A DNA stretch of 64,000 nt, from positions 62,001 through 126,000 of the forward strand of contig JAFABI010000100.1 of NCBI GenBank assembly GCA_023426125.1. The letters run 5' to 3'. Source of the stretch: Bacillota bacterium. GTDB lineage: Bacteria > Bacillota > Clostridia > Acetivibrionales > DTU013. This document shows positions 25,655 through 33,209 of the stretch, in pieces (the first letter of the stretch is position 1; every line of letters begins with the position of its first letter). A program made the position numbers and the translations under genes. The notes beneath the pieces were generated by a model. That model searched no databases. It was not told the DNA's origin and saw only the letters and a list, made by a program, of their open reading frames with translations.

Positions 25655-26102
25655 GCGCAAGAGCTTCCCTGTGTTTTTTTATTTCTCCGGTTGCCAGCCT
25701 GTCGCAGCGGTTGTTATACTCATTGTCCGAGTGTCCTTTTACTTTTATCCATGTCATCCTGTGCTTGCCGTTTAAATAATCAAGTTCCTTCCACAGATCG
25801 GCATTTTTAACGTCTTCCTTGCTTTTGTTCACCCAACCGTTCCTCTTCCAGCTCGCTATCCAGTATTTTTCAAAGGCATTAATAAGATATGAGCTGTCGG
25901 AATAAAGCTCTACTTCACAGGGCCCCTTCAGGGCGCTCAGGGCTTCGATCGCCGCAGTAAGCTCCATCCGGTTGTTCGTCGTTTCGGCTTCATATCCGGA
26001 AATTTCCTTCTCCCGATCTCCATACCGCAAAATGGCTCCCCAGCCTCCTTCGCCGGGATTCCCCGAGCAGGCGCCATCCGTGTATATGAGTACTTTTTTC
26101 AT
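25617..26102 (-). CDS. rnhA: Ribonuclease HI
   Basis: Cleaves the RNA strand of RNA-DNA hybrids. Catalytic acidic residues are visible in YTDGACSGNPGEGGWGAIL, NNRMELTAAIEAL, YSDSSYLINAF and GHSDNEYNNRCDRLA. About 160 aa is the normal length; the longer reading frame that begins inside proC is discarded because AGGGAG lies six bases before the ATG chosen here and the family begins at MKKVLIYTDG. The last residues (LAPTAPLSDNQDTP) are a variable tail. It follows proC by 26 bases. Confidence 0.94.
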   Translation of the reverse strand: MKKVLIYTDGACSGNPGEGGWGAILRYGDREKEISGYEAETTNNRMELTAAIEALSALKGPCEVELYSDSSYLINAFEKYWIASWKRNGWVNKSKEDVKNADLWKELDYLNGKHRMTWIKVKGHSDNEYNNRCDRLATGEIKKHREALAPTAPLSDNQDTP

Positions 26103-26128
26103 CCGATTCTCCCTGCCTCCCGGCACTT

Positions 26129-26950
26129 TTATTTTCCGGAGGTACTGTTTCCGATTTCTCTTGCCTTTTTGGTGCACTCATTCATTGCGTCCATTATAGC
26201 ATACCGGAAGCCGTTTTTTTCAAGTGCGTAGATCGCTTCAATGGTAGTTCCGGCAGGCGAACACACCTGGTCCTTCAGCTCACCGGGGTGCAATCCCGAC
26301 TCCAGAACCATTTTTGCCGAACCAAGGACAGCCTGGGAAGCCAAACTGTAAGCAAGCTTTCTGGGTATGCCCGACTGCACTGCGGCATCTGCCATCGCCT
26401 CAATAAACAAAAAAACATAGGCCGGACCGCTTCCGGTCAATGACGCCACTTCACTCATAAATTTTTCATCCAGTTCCTCCGCTTTACCGGAGCACTCAAA
26501 CAGTTTTTTGACTGTTTCCTTTTCTTCCGGATGGATGTCGGCGTCAAAGGACATCAAGGTCATGCCTTCCCCTACCGTAACACAAATATTGGGCATGGTA
26601 CGCACAACATTCACATCCTCGCCGATGATTTCCCTGAGGGTCTTTTTTGATACCCCGACCGCAATTGAAACCAGGATTTTGGATTTTCCGAAGCTTCCCC
26701 GGCATTCTTCAAGCGCTTGTCTGATATAGGCGGGCTTTACCGCCAGAATGACGATATCCGAGTTTTCAACAACACCCTTATTGCTGTCCAGGACTCCTAC
26801 GCCTGTTTCTTCCTTCAGCGCAGCAGTCTTCCTATGGTCCACATCATAAATATTTATATTCCGAGGCGCAACGAAACCGGAGCCTACAATGCCTTTGAGC
26901 AATGCTGTCCCCATGTTTCCCGCACCGATGAATCCAAGCCTCATAGTCAT
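26129..26950 (-). CDS. proC: Pyrroline-5-carboxylate reductase
   Basis: Last enzyme of proline synthesis, reducing 1-pyrroline-5-carboxylate with NAD(P)H. The Rossmann motif RLGFIGAGNMGTALLKGIV is N-terminal; the C-terminal dimerisation domain has LTGSGPAYVFLFIEAMADAAV and VCSPAGTTIEAIYALEKNGFR. The 273-aa length is normal. GGAG lies about seven bases before the ATG. It probably shares a transcript with rnhA. Confidence 0.95.
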   Translation of the reverse strand: MTMRLGFIGAGNMGTALLKGIVGSGFVAPRNINIYDVDHRKTAALKEETGVGVLDSNKGVVENSDIVILAVKPAYIRQALEECRGSFGKSKILVSIAVGVSKKTLREIIGEDVNVVRTMPNICVTVGEGMTLMSFDADIHPEEKETVKKLFECSGKAEELDEKFMSEVASLTGSGPAYVFLFIEAMADAAVQSGIPRKLAYSLASQAVLGSAKMVLESGLHPGELKDQVCSPAGTTIEAIYALEKNGFRYAIMDAMNECTKKAREIGNSTSGK

Positions 26951-27036
26951 AAAAACACTCCGTTTCCTTGTTAATAGCTTCTATCATACCATAAAATGAA
27001 AATAAATCCATAGTCTAAAAAATATTCACTATACCA

Positions 27037-27066
27037 TTGACACACGTAACAAGCATATTGTACAAT
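27037..27066 (+). promoter_or_regulatory. Promoter of tRNA-Trp
   Basis: Perfect TTGACA, an 18-base spacer and TACAAT, 15 bases before the mature tRNA end. Confidence 0.75.
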
Positions 27067-27081
27067 ATAGAAGTCACTTTT

Positions 27082-27157
27082 AGGGGAGTAGCGCAATTGG
27101 TAGAGTTACGGTCTCCAAAACCGCAGGTTGCAGGTTCGAGCCCTGTCTCCCCTGCCA
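27082..27157 (+). tRNA. tRNA-Trp (anticodon CCA)
   Basis: A 76-base cloverleaf: acceptor stem AGGGGAG/CTCCCCT, anticodon loop CTCCAAA with anticodon CCA, T-loop GGTTCGAGCC, discriminator G and an encoded CCA end. Confidence 0.97.
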
Positions 27158-27161
27158 GATG

Positions 27162-27199
27162 AAAGCCTGGAGCAGTCAATGTTCCAGGCTTTCCCTTTT
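27162..27199 (+). terminator. Terminator of tRNA-Trp
   Basis: AAAGCCTGGA and TCCAGGCTTT form a 10-bp stem followed by CCCTTTTGT. The rest of the gap up to 27511 is AT-rich, has two TTGTTGAC direct repeats near 27227-27246, and shows no gene. Confidence 0.7.
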
Positions 27200-27511
27200 G
27201 TCTAGATTTATGTGACACAAATTGGCTTGTTGACCATTTGTTGACACTCCATACCCCTATAATACAGAATAATACATCATATTCGCTTCAGTTTGTACTT
27301 TTTAACTTTCCTTTAAATTAAGAGCTCCTTGAGAATGACTATCAAAAACCTCAACAAACTTTTCCCCATGAATTTCAGCCCTTTAATTAATAAAATAAAT
27401 GATAACTGTTCGACAAAGAGGATTATTGCAAAGATAAAACAGGTCTTGCCGTCAATTATTGATTGTTGTAATATGTAAGCACTTCGATGTTTTATTTTTT
27501 GGGGGATTGTT

Positions 27512-28477
27512 ATGAAAAGGTTTGTCACAGGCCTTATTACTGGTATCTTAATTGCTTCGTCTATTTCTGTGTTTGCCGCATCTAAAATAAAAAGCGCCGT
27601 CTTTGCTCCAGATATTAAGATAGAGGTCAATGGAAAGCAAATATCTTCTGCGCCTATCTCCATCGTGTTGGAGGGTCAGACTAACGGGAGTAACTATGTC
27701 GGTACCAAAGCTCTCGCGGAAGCTCTGGGAGCAACCGTTTCCTGGGATGGTGCTACGAGAAAGATTATTGTTACGAGCGGTAGTCAGGCTTCTACTGATA
27801 CATATACTGTTACGAAAGTGGTTGACGGGGATACCTTCAAGGTTATGTACAGCGGTAAGGAAACCTCCGTCCGCCTGATTGGAGTAGATACACCCGAAAG
27901 CGTGCATCCGGACGCCGCCAAAAACACAGAGTTCGGGAAACTGGCTGCAGAATTTACGCGTGGGAAGCTGGAAGGCAAAACGGTTAAACTTGAAAAAGAC
28001 GTATCCGAAACGGACCAATACGGCCGGCTATTACGATATGTTTTTCTTGAGGACGGGACGTTTTTTAACGAATCGTTAGTCAAGGAAGGTTACGCCAAGG
28101 CAGCTACATATCCACCCGACGTCGAATTTGCCAATACTTTCGTTGCAGCTGAGAAATATGCCCGGGAAAACAACAAGGGATCATGGGCCATCGCCGATGA
28201 TTCAAGTACTCCTGCTCCCTCACCTACCCCAACCCCGTCCGGGAAGATCAAAGGCAATATCAGCAGTTCCGGCGAAAAGATCTACCATATGCCAGGCGGC
28301 GCATATTATGATCAGACGTATGCCGAGGAGTATTTTGATACGGAGGAAGAAGCTACTGCAGCAGGATACAGAAAATCAACACCATGTATTCCCCTAATAT
28401 TGGCCCATCCCAGTTTTTTATTACTTGATTTTACTTCAATTCGTACCGATACCTTATGGTTTGGTGCAAAACGGTAA
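27512..28477 (+). CDS. Secreted thermonuclease-family protein with stalk and sunset-like domains
   Basis: A 321-aa exported nuclease. The signal peptide is about residues 1-23. A copper-amine-oxidase-like stalk domain follows (IEVNGKQISS...YVGTKALAEALGATVSWDGATRKI), then a staphylococcal-nuclease domain with VVDGDTFKV, VRLIGVDTPE and YGRLLRYVF, which carry the catalytic Asp, Arg, Glu and second Arg. A Pro/Thr linker leads to a small C-terminal module (GEKIYHMPGGAYYDQT...EEEATAAGYRKS) like the sunset domain seen in such nucleases. The last 25 residues after RKS are hydrophobic and unusual, perhaps from a frameshift at the 3' end. It degrades extracellular nucleic acids. Confidence 0.88.
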   Translation: MKRFVTGLITGILIASSISVFAASKIKSAVFAPDIKIEVNGKQISSAPISIVLEGQTNGSNYVGTKALAEALGATVSWDGATRKIIVTSGSQASTDTYTVTKVVDGDTFKVMYSGKETSVRLIGVDTPESVHPDAAKNTEFGKLAAEFTRGKLEGKTVKLEKDVSETDQYGRLLRYVFLEDGTFFNESLVKEGYAKAATYPPDVEFANTFVAAEKYARENNKGSWAIADDSSTPAPSPTPTPSGKIKGNISSSGEKIYHMPGGAYYDQTYAEEYFDTEEEATAAGYRKSTPCIPLILAHPSFLLLDFTSIRTDTLWFGAKR

Positions 28478-28652
28478 TATCAGTACGTTTATGATTACCG
28501 TATGTCAGTTGAGCATATAACCCCCTTTTACACAATTCACTACAGACAGCGTATTCACCCGTTAATGACAATCGGCACAAGGGCATACAGCCTGACCAGG
28601 AGCAAAGGGATGGATTGTCATGCAGTTGCAGTCTGGAGCTTCACAGGAGCAA

Positions 28653-28684
28653 CAAAAAAGCAAGGGTGATATTTCCCCTTGCTT
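28653..28684 (-). terminator. Terminator of the hicAB unit
   Basis: On the minus strand AAGCAAGGGG and CCCTTGCTT pair and six T follow. The 28478-28652 stretch between the convergent genes shows no further feature. Confidence 0.75.
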
Positions 28685-28701
28685 GTGATCCTGGGATCAA
28701 T

Positions 28702-29094
28702 TTACACTTTCAGCCGTTCCTTCAATGCTTCCTGCAAAACTTGCGAAAAGTTTACCCCGGCTTTTTCCGCTTCCGCAGACAGCCAGCCGGGTAACGTGAC
28801 ATTTTTACGTACTGTTCGCATATCATGTGCCCGCCTATATGCTGCAAAGTCAATATCAACCAGGGTAACTATTTCACCAGGCCCATGTTCTATTTGTTCC
28901 ACCGATACGGTTGTCGGTTCCGGTATTGACCGGTCTAAGTCCTCTTCTGTGATTCCCCATAGCCCGATTGCATCGCGGGCCATGTCAATAGCGTCTGCTA
29001 TATCGTTTCCCTCCGTATTTATTTGTAGATCAGGCACATACACTACATAACCGCGTTCCGCCGGGGTAAGAATTATAGGATATACTTTTTTCAC
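28702..29094 (-). CDS. hicB: HicB family antitoxin
   Basis: Antitoxin of a type II HicAB system that neutralises the HicA mRNase and represses the operon. The partly degraded RNase H fold is N-terminal (YPIILTPAERGYVVYVPDL, then TEGNDIADAIDMARDAIGL), and the C-terminal ribbon-helix-helix-like region reads RKNVTLPGWLSAEAEKAGVNFSQVLQEALKERL. GTG is taken as the start because GGAGGTG lies just upstream; an ATG six codons earlier overlaps that site. The hicA gene upstream is broken, so this is an orphan antitoxin. Confidence 0.85.
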   Translation of the reverse strand: MKKVYPIILTPAERGYVVYVPDLQINTEGNDIADAIDMARDAIGLWGITEEDLDRSIPEPTTVSVEQIEHGPGEIVTLVDIDFAAYRRAHDMRTVRKNVTLPGWLSAEAEKAGVNFSQVLQEALKERLKV

Positions 29095-29130
29095 AATTAA
29101 CACCTCCATCATTAGAAGAACAATAAGGGC

Positions 29131-29287
29131 TTATTTCAGCCCATTACGCTTTATTATTGCCTTTGCAAGTAATTCATTAATTTCTGTATGCCGTGGGACT
29201 GCTTCGTTCCTTTGTCCATCGGTATAAATGTCATGGTTCGCGCCTTCACGGAGCAGCCACCAGCCATATCAAGTCCCTCCGCTTCAT
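29131..29287 (-). pseudogene. hicA: hicA toxin gene, disrupted by a small deletion
   Basis: The minus strand begins MKRRDLI from an ATG with a GGAGGGA site, and in a second frame continues GWWLLREGANHDIYTDGQRN and then EAVPRHTEINELLAKAIIKRNGLK to a stop. The second part is a clear HicA C-terminal half, with the catalytic His in GANHDIY and the PRHTEINELLAKAI motif. About 17-20 bases that should encode the end of the first helix are missing, and the frame changes at the joint, so the original frame stops after 13 codons. The toxin cannot be made at full length. Confidence 0.75.
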
Positions 29288-29321
29288 CTTCCGTCCCTCC
29301 AACATACTGTTTATACTATAT

Positions 29322-29350
29322 ATTATACGCATTCAATGCGCATAGGCCAA
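29322..29350 (-). promoter_or_regulatory. Promoter of the hicAB unit
   Basis: On the minus strand TTGGCC, a 17-base spacer and a perfect TATAAT. One operator palindrome fills the spacer. Confidence 0.7.
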
Positions 29351-29372
29351 TAGTAAATACGCATTAAATGCG
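29328..29372. promoter_or_regulatory. Two tandem HicB-type operators
   Basis: CGCATTCAATGCG (29328-29340) and CGCATTAAATGCG (29360-29372), each followed by CATAGGC, form palindromes spaced 32 bases apart, about three helical turns. They fit binding of a dimeric HicB to its own promoter. Confidence 0.7.
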
Positions 29373-29422
29373 CATAGGCAATAAATAATTCTTATTTCAA
29401 GTGACTATTATATAAGTATATC

Positions 29423-29806
29423 TTATATTGTATATTCTCCTTTAACCATAGTAAAATTGTGAGTTACAATATCTATAGTGTCGAATTTTCCTTCATTGCT
29501 CCGTTTGATATCGCTTTGTCGGAACATGAGTCCGCTGCGCTTCTTATCGCTTTTCGGCCCGTATTTTTCCCAATCGTCCCTCTCCATGAAGAAAATATCC
29601 TTTACTTTGCACATTTCTTCCCAAGTTGGGCACCGGTCAGGATAACTCGCTGATACATGGTCCCATCCGCCACCACAGCTGAAAACAACGGCAGCTCTAA
29701 AATGAGTGTCTATCCTACCAAGATTCACATATCCTTGTCCACCGTCTACACCAATTTGTCCTATTTCAAGTTTGCTGTTAATCCTTAACATTCCAATTGA
29801 CTTCAT
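29423..29806 (-). CDS. Phage-like hypothetical protein (DUF7694-like)
   Basis: 127-aa protein with the motif GGWDHVSASYPDRCPTWEEM followed by CKVKDIFF. This WDHVS...RC-PTWEEMC-KD-FF pattern is common in small proteins of phages and integrated elements whose function is not known. A TTG or ATG start is not well supported by a binding site; an internal ATG five codons in is also possible. It lies next to the hicAB remnant and fits an island of mobile origin. Confidence 0.6.
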   Translation of the reverse strand: MKSIGMLRINSKLEIGQIGVDGGQGYVNLGRIDTHFRAAVVFSCGGGWDHVSASYPDRCPTWEEMCKVKDIFFMERDDWEKYGPKSDKKRSGLMFRQSDIKRSNEGKFDTIDIVTHNFTMVKGEYTI

Positions 29807-29905
29807 TTCTCAACTTCCCCTCTCAATCTTCCTTTTTGAGCTTTTTTCGGCTTGCATCCTCCATCTTTTGGTAATATAATTGTATTAAAAGCTCTGGAGG
29901 CGCAA

Positions 29906-30277
29906 ATGCAACCGACAGAAAACAACTCCCTAAAACGCCTTAAATATTCAACCTTGGGGATTCTTTCTTATGCGTTCAGCTTGTTTACCTTTATACCAAT
30001 TATACTGAACCTCTTGTCCGGCGGATTATTAAGCAGGGTGTTTAATTCCTTACATGCAGCGGCGTTTATTGGCATATGGAATATTGTTTTCCCTGTCACG
30101 GCTTTCGTGCTTGCAATTATTGATCTGCGAAAGCCCAACAGGCTTAAAGGCTTATCGAAAGCCGCATTAGTAATAAGTAGTATAGTTATAGCTGTTTGTA
30201 TCCTGATAATTATTACATTAACATTTGCTGCACCGGAGCCTCCATATAGTCCTCCGCAGAACGATTTAGCAATTTGA
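29906..30277 (+). CDS. DUF4190-like small membrane protein
   Basis: 123-aa protein with three hydrophobic segments (LGILSYAFSLFTFIPIILNLL; AAFIGIWNIVFPVTAFVLAIIDL; AALVISSIVIAVCILIIITL) and a short proline-rich tail. The loop DLRKPNRLKGLSKAALVIS resembles the DUF4190 core. GGAGG five bases before the ATG sets the start; the frame is open about 18 codons further upstream without a binding site. Function unknown. Confidence 0.6.
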   Translation: MQPTENNSLKRLKYSTLGILSYAFSLFTFIPIILNLLSGGLLSRVFNSLHAAAFIGIWNIVFPVTAFVLAIIDLRKPNRLKGLSKAALVISSIVIAVCILIIITLTFAAPEPPYSPPQNDLAI

Positions 30278-30692
30278 ATCAGATTAGTTTCCGTAAATCC
30301 TCTTTGATATAATACTCTTACCAAACTGCTTAAGTAAAGCCTCTGCTTTCTGTCCGAAGACCTTCCAGTCAGTGGATACTCAATATACCGGCACTTGTAA
30401 TTGTCGCAGATGAAATTGTCTTTAAATTTATGCCTTTCATTCTAACTTCCAAATGAGTCCTTTCCATCTGTAAGTGCTTGGTACTCTATATTATTTTTCA
30501 ATGTTTCACATGTCCTTAATATACTGGCGTATGATTATTCATTCTTCCACCTCTTCCTCGCTAATCACTTCAGCGGAATGATGATACGTATTGATTACGT
30601 TTTCCATTCTTCCAAGCCATCAATCATGTTTTCATTTTTTTCCAGTCATAACAGCCAACTTCTCGCATATCTTTATTACGGGGGTGGACAGG
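30278..30692. other. Gene-poor, apparently degenerate stretch
   Basis: No convincing gene. On the minus strand short open stretches separated by stops (for example one reading HKFKDNFICDNYKCRYIEYP, another ENVINTYHHSAEVISEEEVEE) suggest decayed coding sequence, but I cannot assign a family. Confidence 0.35.
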
Positions 30693-30896
30693 TTGAGGCA
30701 ATTTGATGATCCGGAACTGCAAAGAGAATATGACCTGGAACGGGTCCGGGAACTTGCTCGGGCTGATATGGCAATGGAAAATCCACATGTTAGAAACAAA
30801 AACATATATATAAATCAAAAGCTGTTCATTTATACAATTGTCCCATATATCCTGATGACCTGTTTTGTAATCATTATGGAACTGTTTATAAAGTAA
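30693..30896 (+). CDS. Small membrane-anchored protein (about 67 aa)
   Basis: Acidic N-terminal helix (QFDDPELQREYDLERVRELARADMAMEN) followed by one hydrophobic helix at the C-terminus (IYTIVPYILMTCFVIIMELFI). Start uncertain: TTG with GGTGG five bases upstream is chosen, GTG nine bases earlier is possible. No family is recognised. It converges on the 50-aa gene. Confidence 0.42.
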   Translation: MRQFDDPELQREYDLERVRELARADMAMENPHVRNKNIYINQKLFIYTIVPYILMTCFVIIMELFIK

Positions 30897-30927
30897 TGGC
30901 TGATAGACAAGGATATCACCTTCTAAA

Positions 30928-31080
30928 TCACAAGACTTTTAGGCGATCTGCTCCATCGATAAATTCCTGTTCTGTTATTTCTAGGAGCCTGGACAGTTTA
31001 AACCCTAAAAATTGTCTTCCTTCCCATTCAAAAAGGATGAAATCTTTTACCCTTTGATGTGGTAAATAGATTTTGATCAA
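30928..31080 (-). CDS. Small protein (50 aa), last gene of an unknown operon
   Basis: Short gene with a TTG start that overlaps the TGA of the 241-aa gene; AAGGAG lies seven bases before it. The product (IKIYLPHQRVKDFILFEWEG...FLGFKLSRLLEITEQEFIDGADRLKVL) is compact and mixed in charge, and looks like a single beta-hairpin and helix unit. No family is recognised. The exact overlap and binding site argue for translational coupling with the gene before it. Confidence 0.6.
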   Translation of the reverse strand: MIKIYLPHQRVKDFILFEWEGRQFLGFKLSRLLEITEQEFIDGADRLKVL

Positions 31081-31802
31081 ATAATAAACTCCTTTACAAC
31101 TTCAAAAATTGGAATACATATCCTTAAGAACTCATTTTCTGTAAAATGTTTATAGCTAAAAAGTGTGGCATCTTTTGTTAGCATAATTCTGATAGGTTCC
31201 TCATCGGAATTATTATTAGGCAAATCCAGTCTCAATGCTGATATTTGTCCGTTTGTTTCATATCTATCCCACTCTTCACTTTCACTTACATCATCCCCGC
31301 CAATATAAGCAACATTGACGTTCAAAAGATTAAGCCTGTTGAACCAACCACCTTTTATTTGAGGGCTTTCATCTCCCTCATCGAAAAAATTCTTAAGTCT
31401 TGCCAAATCAACCGATTTATGATTAACTTTTAAGCTTTGCTGATTTGTATTTACCCATTTCCATAGCCTGGAGAATGCAGAATTGAAAACCTTTTTCGAA
31501 GAATAAGCAGCAATGAGCCACTGCCTTTGGGAGTCAACGAATGCCGGAAAAGTCTTTTCATCTGCAACAAATATCAGATCATCAATTCGACCTTGACTGC
31601 TTGAGTACCCCACTCCCTCATAATTTTCTCCCTGATCATGAATAATATTAAGTTTTGCGAGGCCTCCGAACTCTGATAGACCTAATAACTCAACTTTGGT
31701 CCTTAATGAAATGTCGGATACTTGTCCATAAGCTGGGGCTGTTTCTATTGGGAATTCATTTGGGTACTCTTCAATTTTGAATAGCTTTGCTGAAATTGGC
31801 AT
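31077..31802 (-). CDS. Hypothetical protein (241 aa) of an unknown operon
   Basis: Soluble protein with no signal peptide or membrane segment. The N-terminal half is beta-rich (MPISAKLFKIEEYPNEFPIE..., VSDISLRTKVELLGLSEFGGLAKLNII), the middle has the aromatic helix SAFSRLWKWVNTNQQSLKVN, and the C-terminal half contains LLNVNVAYIGGDDVSESEEWDRY and a final ENEFLRICIPIFEVVKEFII helix. I recognise no family. It follows the two-TM protein gene by 13 bases and overlaps the 50-aa gene, so the three are one unit. Its base composition is lower in GC than the flanking core genes, which fits acquisition. Confidence 0.65.
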   Translation of the reverse strand: MPISAKLFKIEEYPNEFPIETAPAYGQVSDISLRTKVELLGLSEFGGLAKLNIIHDQGENYEGVGYSSSQGRIDDLIFVADEKTFPAFVDSQRQWLIAAYSSKKVFNSAFSRLWKWVNTNQQSLKVNHKSVDLARLKNFFDEGDESPQIKGGWFNRLNLLNVNVAYIGGDDVSESEEWDRYETNGQISALRLDLPNNNSDEEPIRIMLTKDATLFSYKHFTENEFLRICIPIFEVVKEFII

Positions 31803-31815
31803 ATGGCACTCCCTC

Positions 31816-32649
31816 CTATAATGTTAATTTAAATAACATACTTCTTGCAGTATTGATTATATCTTCACGGTACTCAGATGAAACATAAACCCTTTTGTCG
31901 CTTGCATTTATAACATACCTGCCTGGTCTTTTTTCTATTGAGAATTTATCAATATCATCTCTTTCCATTCCTTTTATAAAGAGCTTTTTGAAATATTCAG
32001 AATCTGCTTCTACCGATGAGATTTCAAGAGTAAACTTCTTGTGTACAATATTATTTATCCTGTTTTCGATCTTACTGAATAAACTCGATAAAAATGAATC
32101 AAGCAGTTTTTTTGTGGTTCTATACTTAATATGAGTATCCCCAACAATTTTTATATACATAAATTCTGTGTAATTATTATCATCAACATATTCACCAATA
32201 TTATCTCCATCGGAACCAAAATCCTTTGTTATACATAAGTTTACACCAAGCGGTGTAAATGTAATAAGCGTTTTAGCGGGATCATGGGTATCACGGTAAC
32301 TGCTTATTTCCTGTTTTAGTTTTTTAAGAGAAGGGTTTTCATTGATAACTTCATTTACTATAGTTTTAAAAAAAGCATCATTAAGACCTTCTATAATTAC
32401 TTTTGGTGCCTTAAACTGCGCAGTATATTTCCAGCTAAACTGCAGATTCATAACAAAAAAATAAATACGTAAAAACATTCTATTAGCAATATGCCAATTT
32501 TGAATAATCGTCTGAAGCAAAGCAATTAACAGGCCCAGCTCCGCAGCTGTTATACCCGTATTTAGCCCTATTGTTCTATACAGCAATACGAATAAGTATA
32601 TTATACATAATACAATCCACCATAATTTTTTAATCTTTTTATTTAACAT
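31816..32649 (-). CDS. Two-TM protein with large cytoplasmic domain (277 aa)
   Basis: After a basic MLNKKIKK start come two hydrophobic helices (WWIVLCIIYLFVLLYRTIGL and ITAAELGLLIALLQTIIQNW) separated by a short loop. A long cytoplasmic part of about 200 residues follows, ending in SSEYREDIINTARSMLFKL. The first ATG of a longer frame is rejected because GAGGGG lies five bases before the ATG used here. No enzymatic motif is recognised. The pattern of an N-terminal TM hairpin plus a cytoplasmic module in an AT-rich accessory operon recalls membrane effectors of defence systems, which is only a suggestion. Confidence 0.65.
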   Translation of the reverse strand: MLNKKIKKLWWIVLCIIYLFVLLYRTIGLNTGITAAELGLLIALLQTIIQNWHIANRMFLRIYFFVMNLQFSWKYTAQFKAPKVIIEGLNDAFFKTIVNEVINENPSLKKLKQEISSYRDTHDPAKTLITFTPLGVNLCITKDFGSDGDNIGEYVDDNNYTEFMYIKIVGDTHIKYRTTKKLLDSFLSSLFSKIENRINNIVHKKFTLEISSVEADSEYFKKLFIKGMERDDIDKFSIEKRPGRYVINASDKRVYVSSEYREDIINTARSMLFKLTL

Positions 32650-32808
32650 AATTACCCCTCGCTTCATTATTCTACATGATAATTCAAAATCCTTTCTGTA
32701 TAAGATCCCAAACCCATGTTCGAGTTTTGCTATATGCAATCTTTAATATCGGAAACTCTAACTTGGTGTCTTAAATTATCTGACAAAGTGAAACAAAAAG
32801 TCTCCGCA

Positions 32809-33024
32809 TCAAACATTTGCTCGGCTCTTGCAAAAACTGGCGGACAGTATATTATCGCGTTTGAAAATCCGATTTTGTTGGCGTAAATAGCAATAGGCTT
32901 TGATGGTGTTATCTCCTATCTCCAACGCCTGTATATTGCGCTTTGTAATGACACTACCTTTCAAATATATAATTGTGACAATGATTCCTTGCTCCAGGGA
33001 AAATTTTAATACATAATCGATCAC
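32809..33024 (-). CDS. Small WYL-like protein (71 aa)
   Basis: Short protein that looks like one SH3-like beta barrel: VIDYVLKFSLEQGIIVTIIYLKG, then QALEIGDNTIKAYCYLRQQN followed by RIFKRDNILSASF. The last part resembles the end of WYL domains, which bind nucleotides or nucleic acids in defence regulators. GTG is used as start with AAGG eight bases before it. It lies 160 bases upstream of the two-TM gene on the same strand and could be its regulator. Confidence 0.55.
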   Translation of the reverse strand: MIDYVLKFSLEQGIIVTIIYLKGSVITKRNIQALEIGDNTIKAYCYLRQQNRIFKRDNILSASFCKSRANV

Positions 33025-33209
33025 AAAAATCACCTTGACTTTATTATATCATAAGCCTATAATTATATCAAGAACATTTGTTCGGAGTCTGTTATGAAAG
33101 AAAAAACCTGATAAAATCTGCCTAACTATTGAATCTCGCCTGTCTCCCAACGGCGATCACGTTCCATATGAGCTTTCATATAAAGACGAAAAAATCACTT
33201 TCGTATTTT

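Noticed and set aside
27015..27218. 67-aa minus-strand reading frame over tRNA-Trp
   Set aside because: It is the antisense of the tRNA; the GETGLEPATCGFGDRNSTNCATPL peptide is a well-known artefact of frames across tRNA genes.
27158..27511. Possible integration site with TTGTTGAC repeats next to tRNA-Trp
   Set aside because: No second copy of the tRNA-Trp 3' end was found downstream and there is no integrase gene, so an element boundary is not supported.
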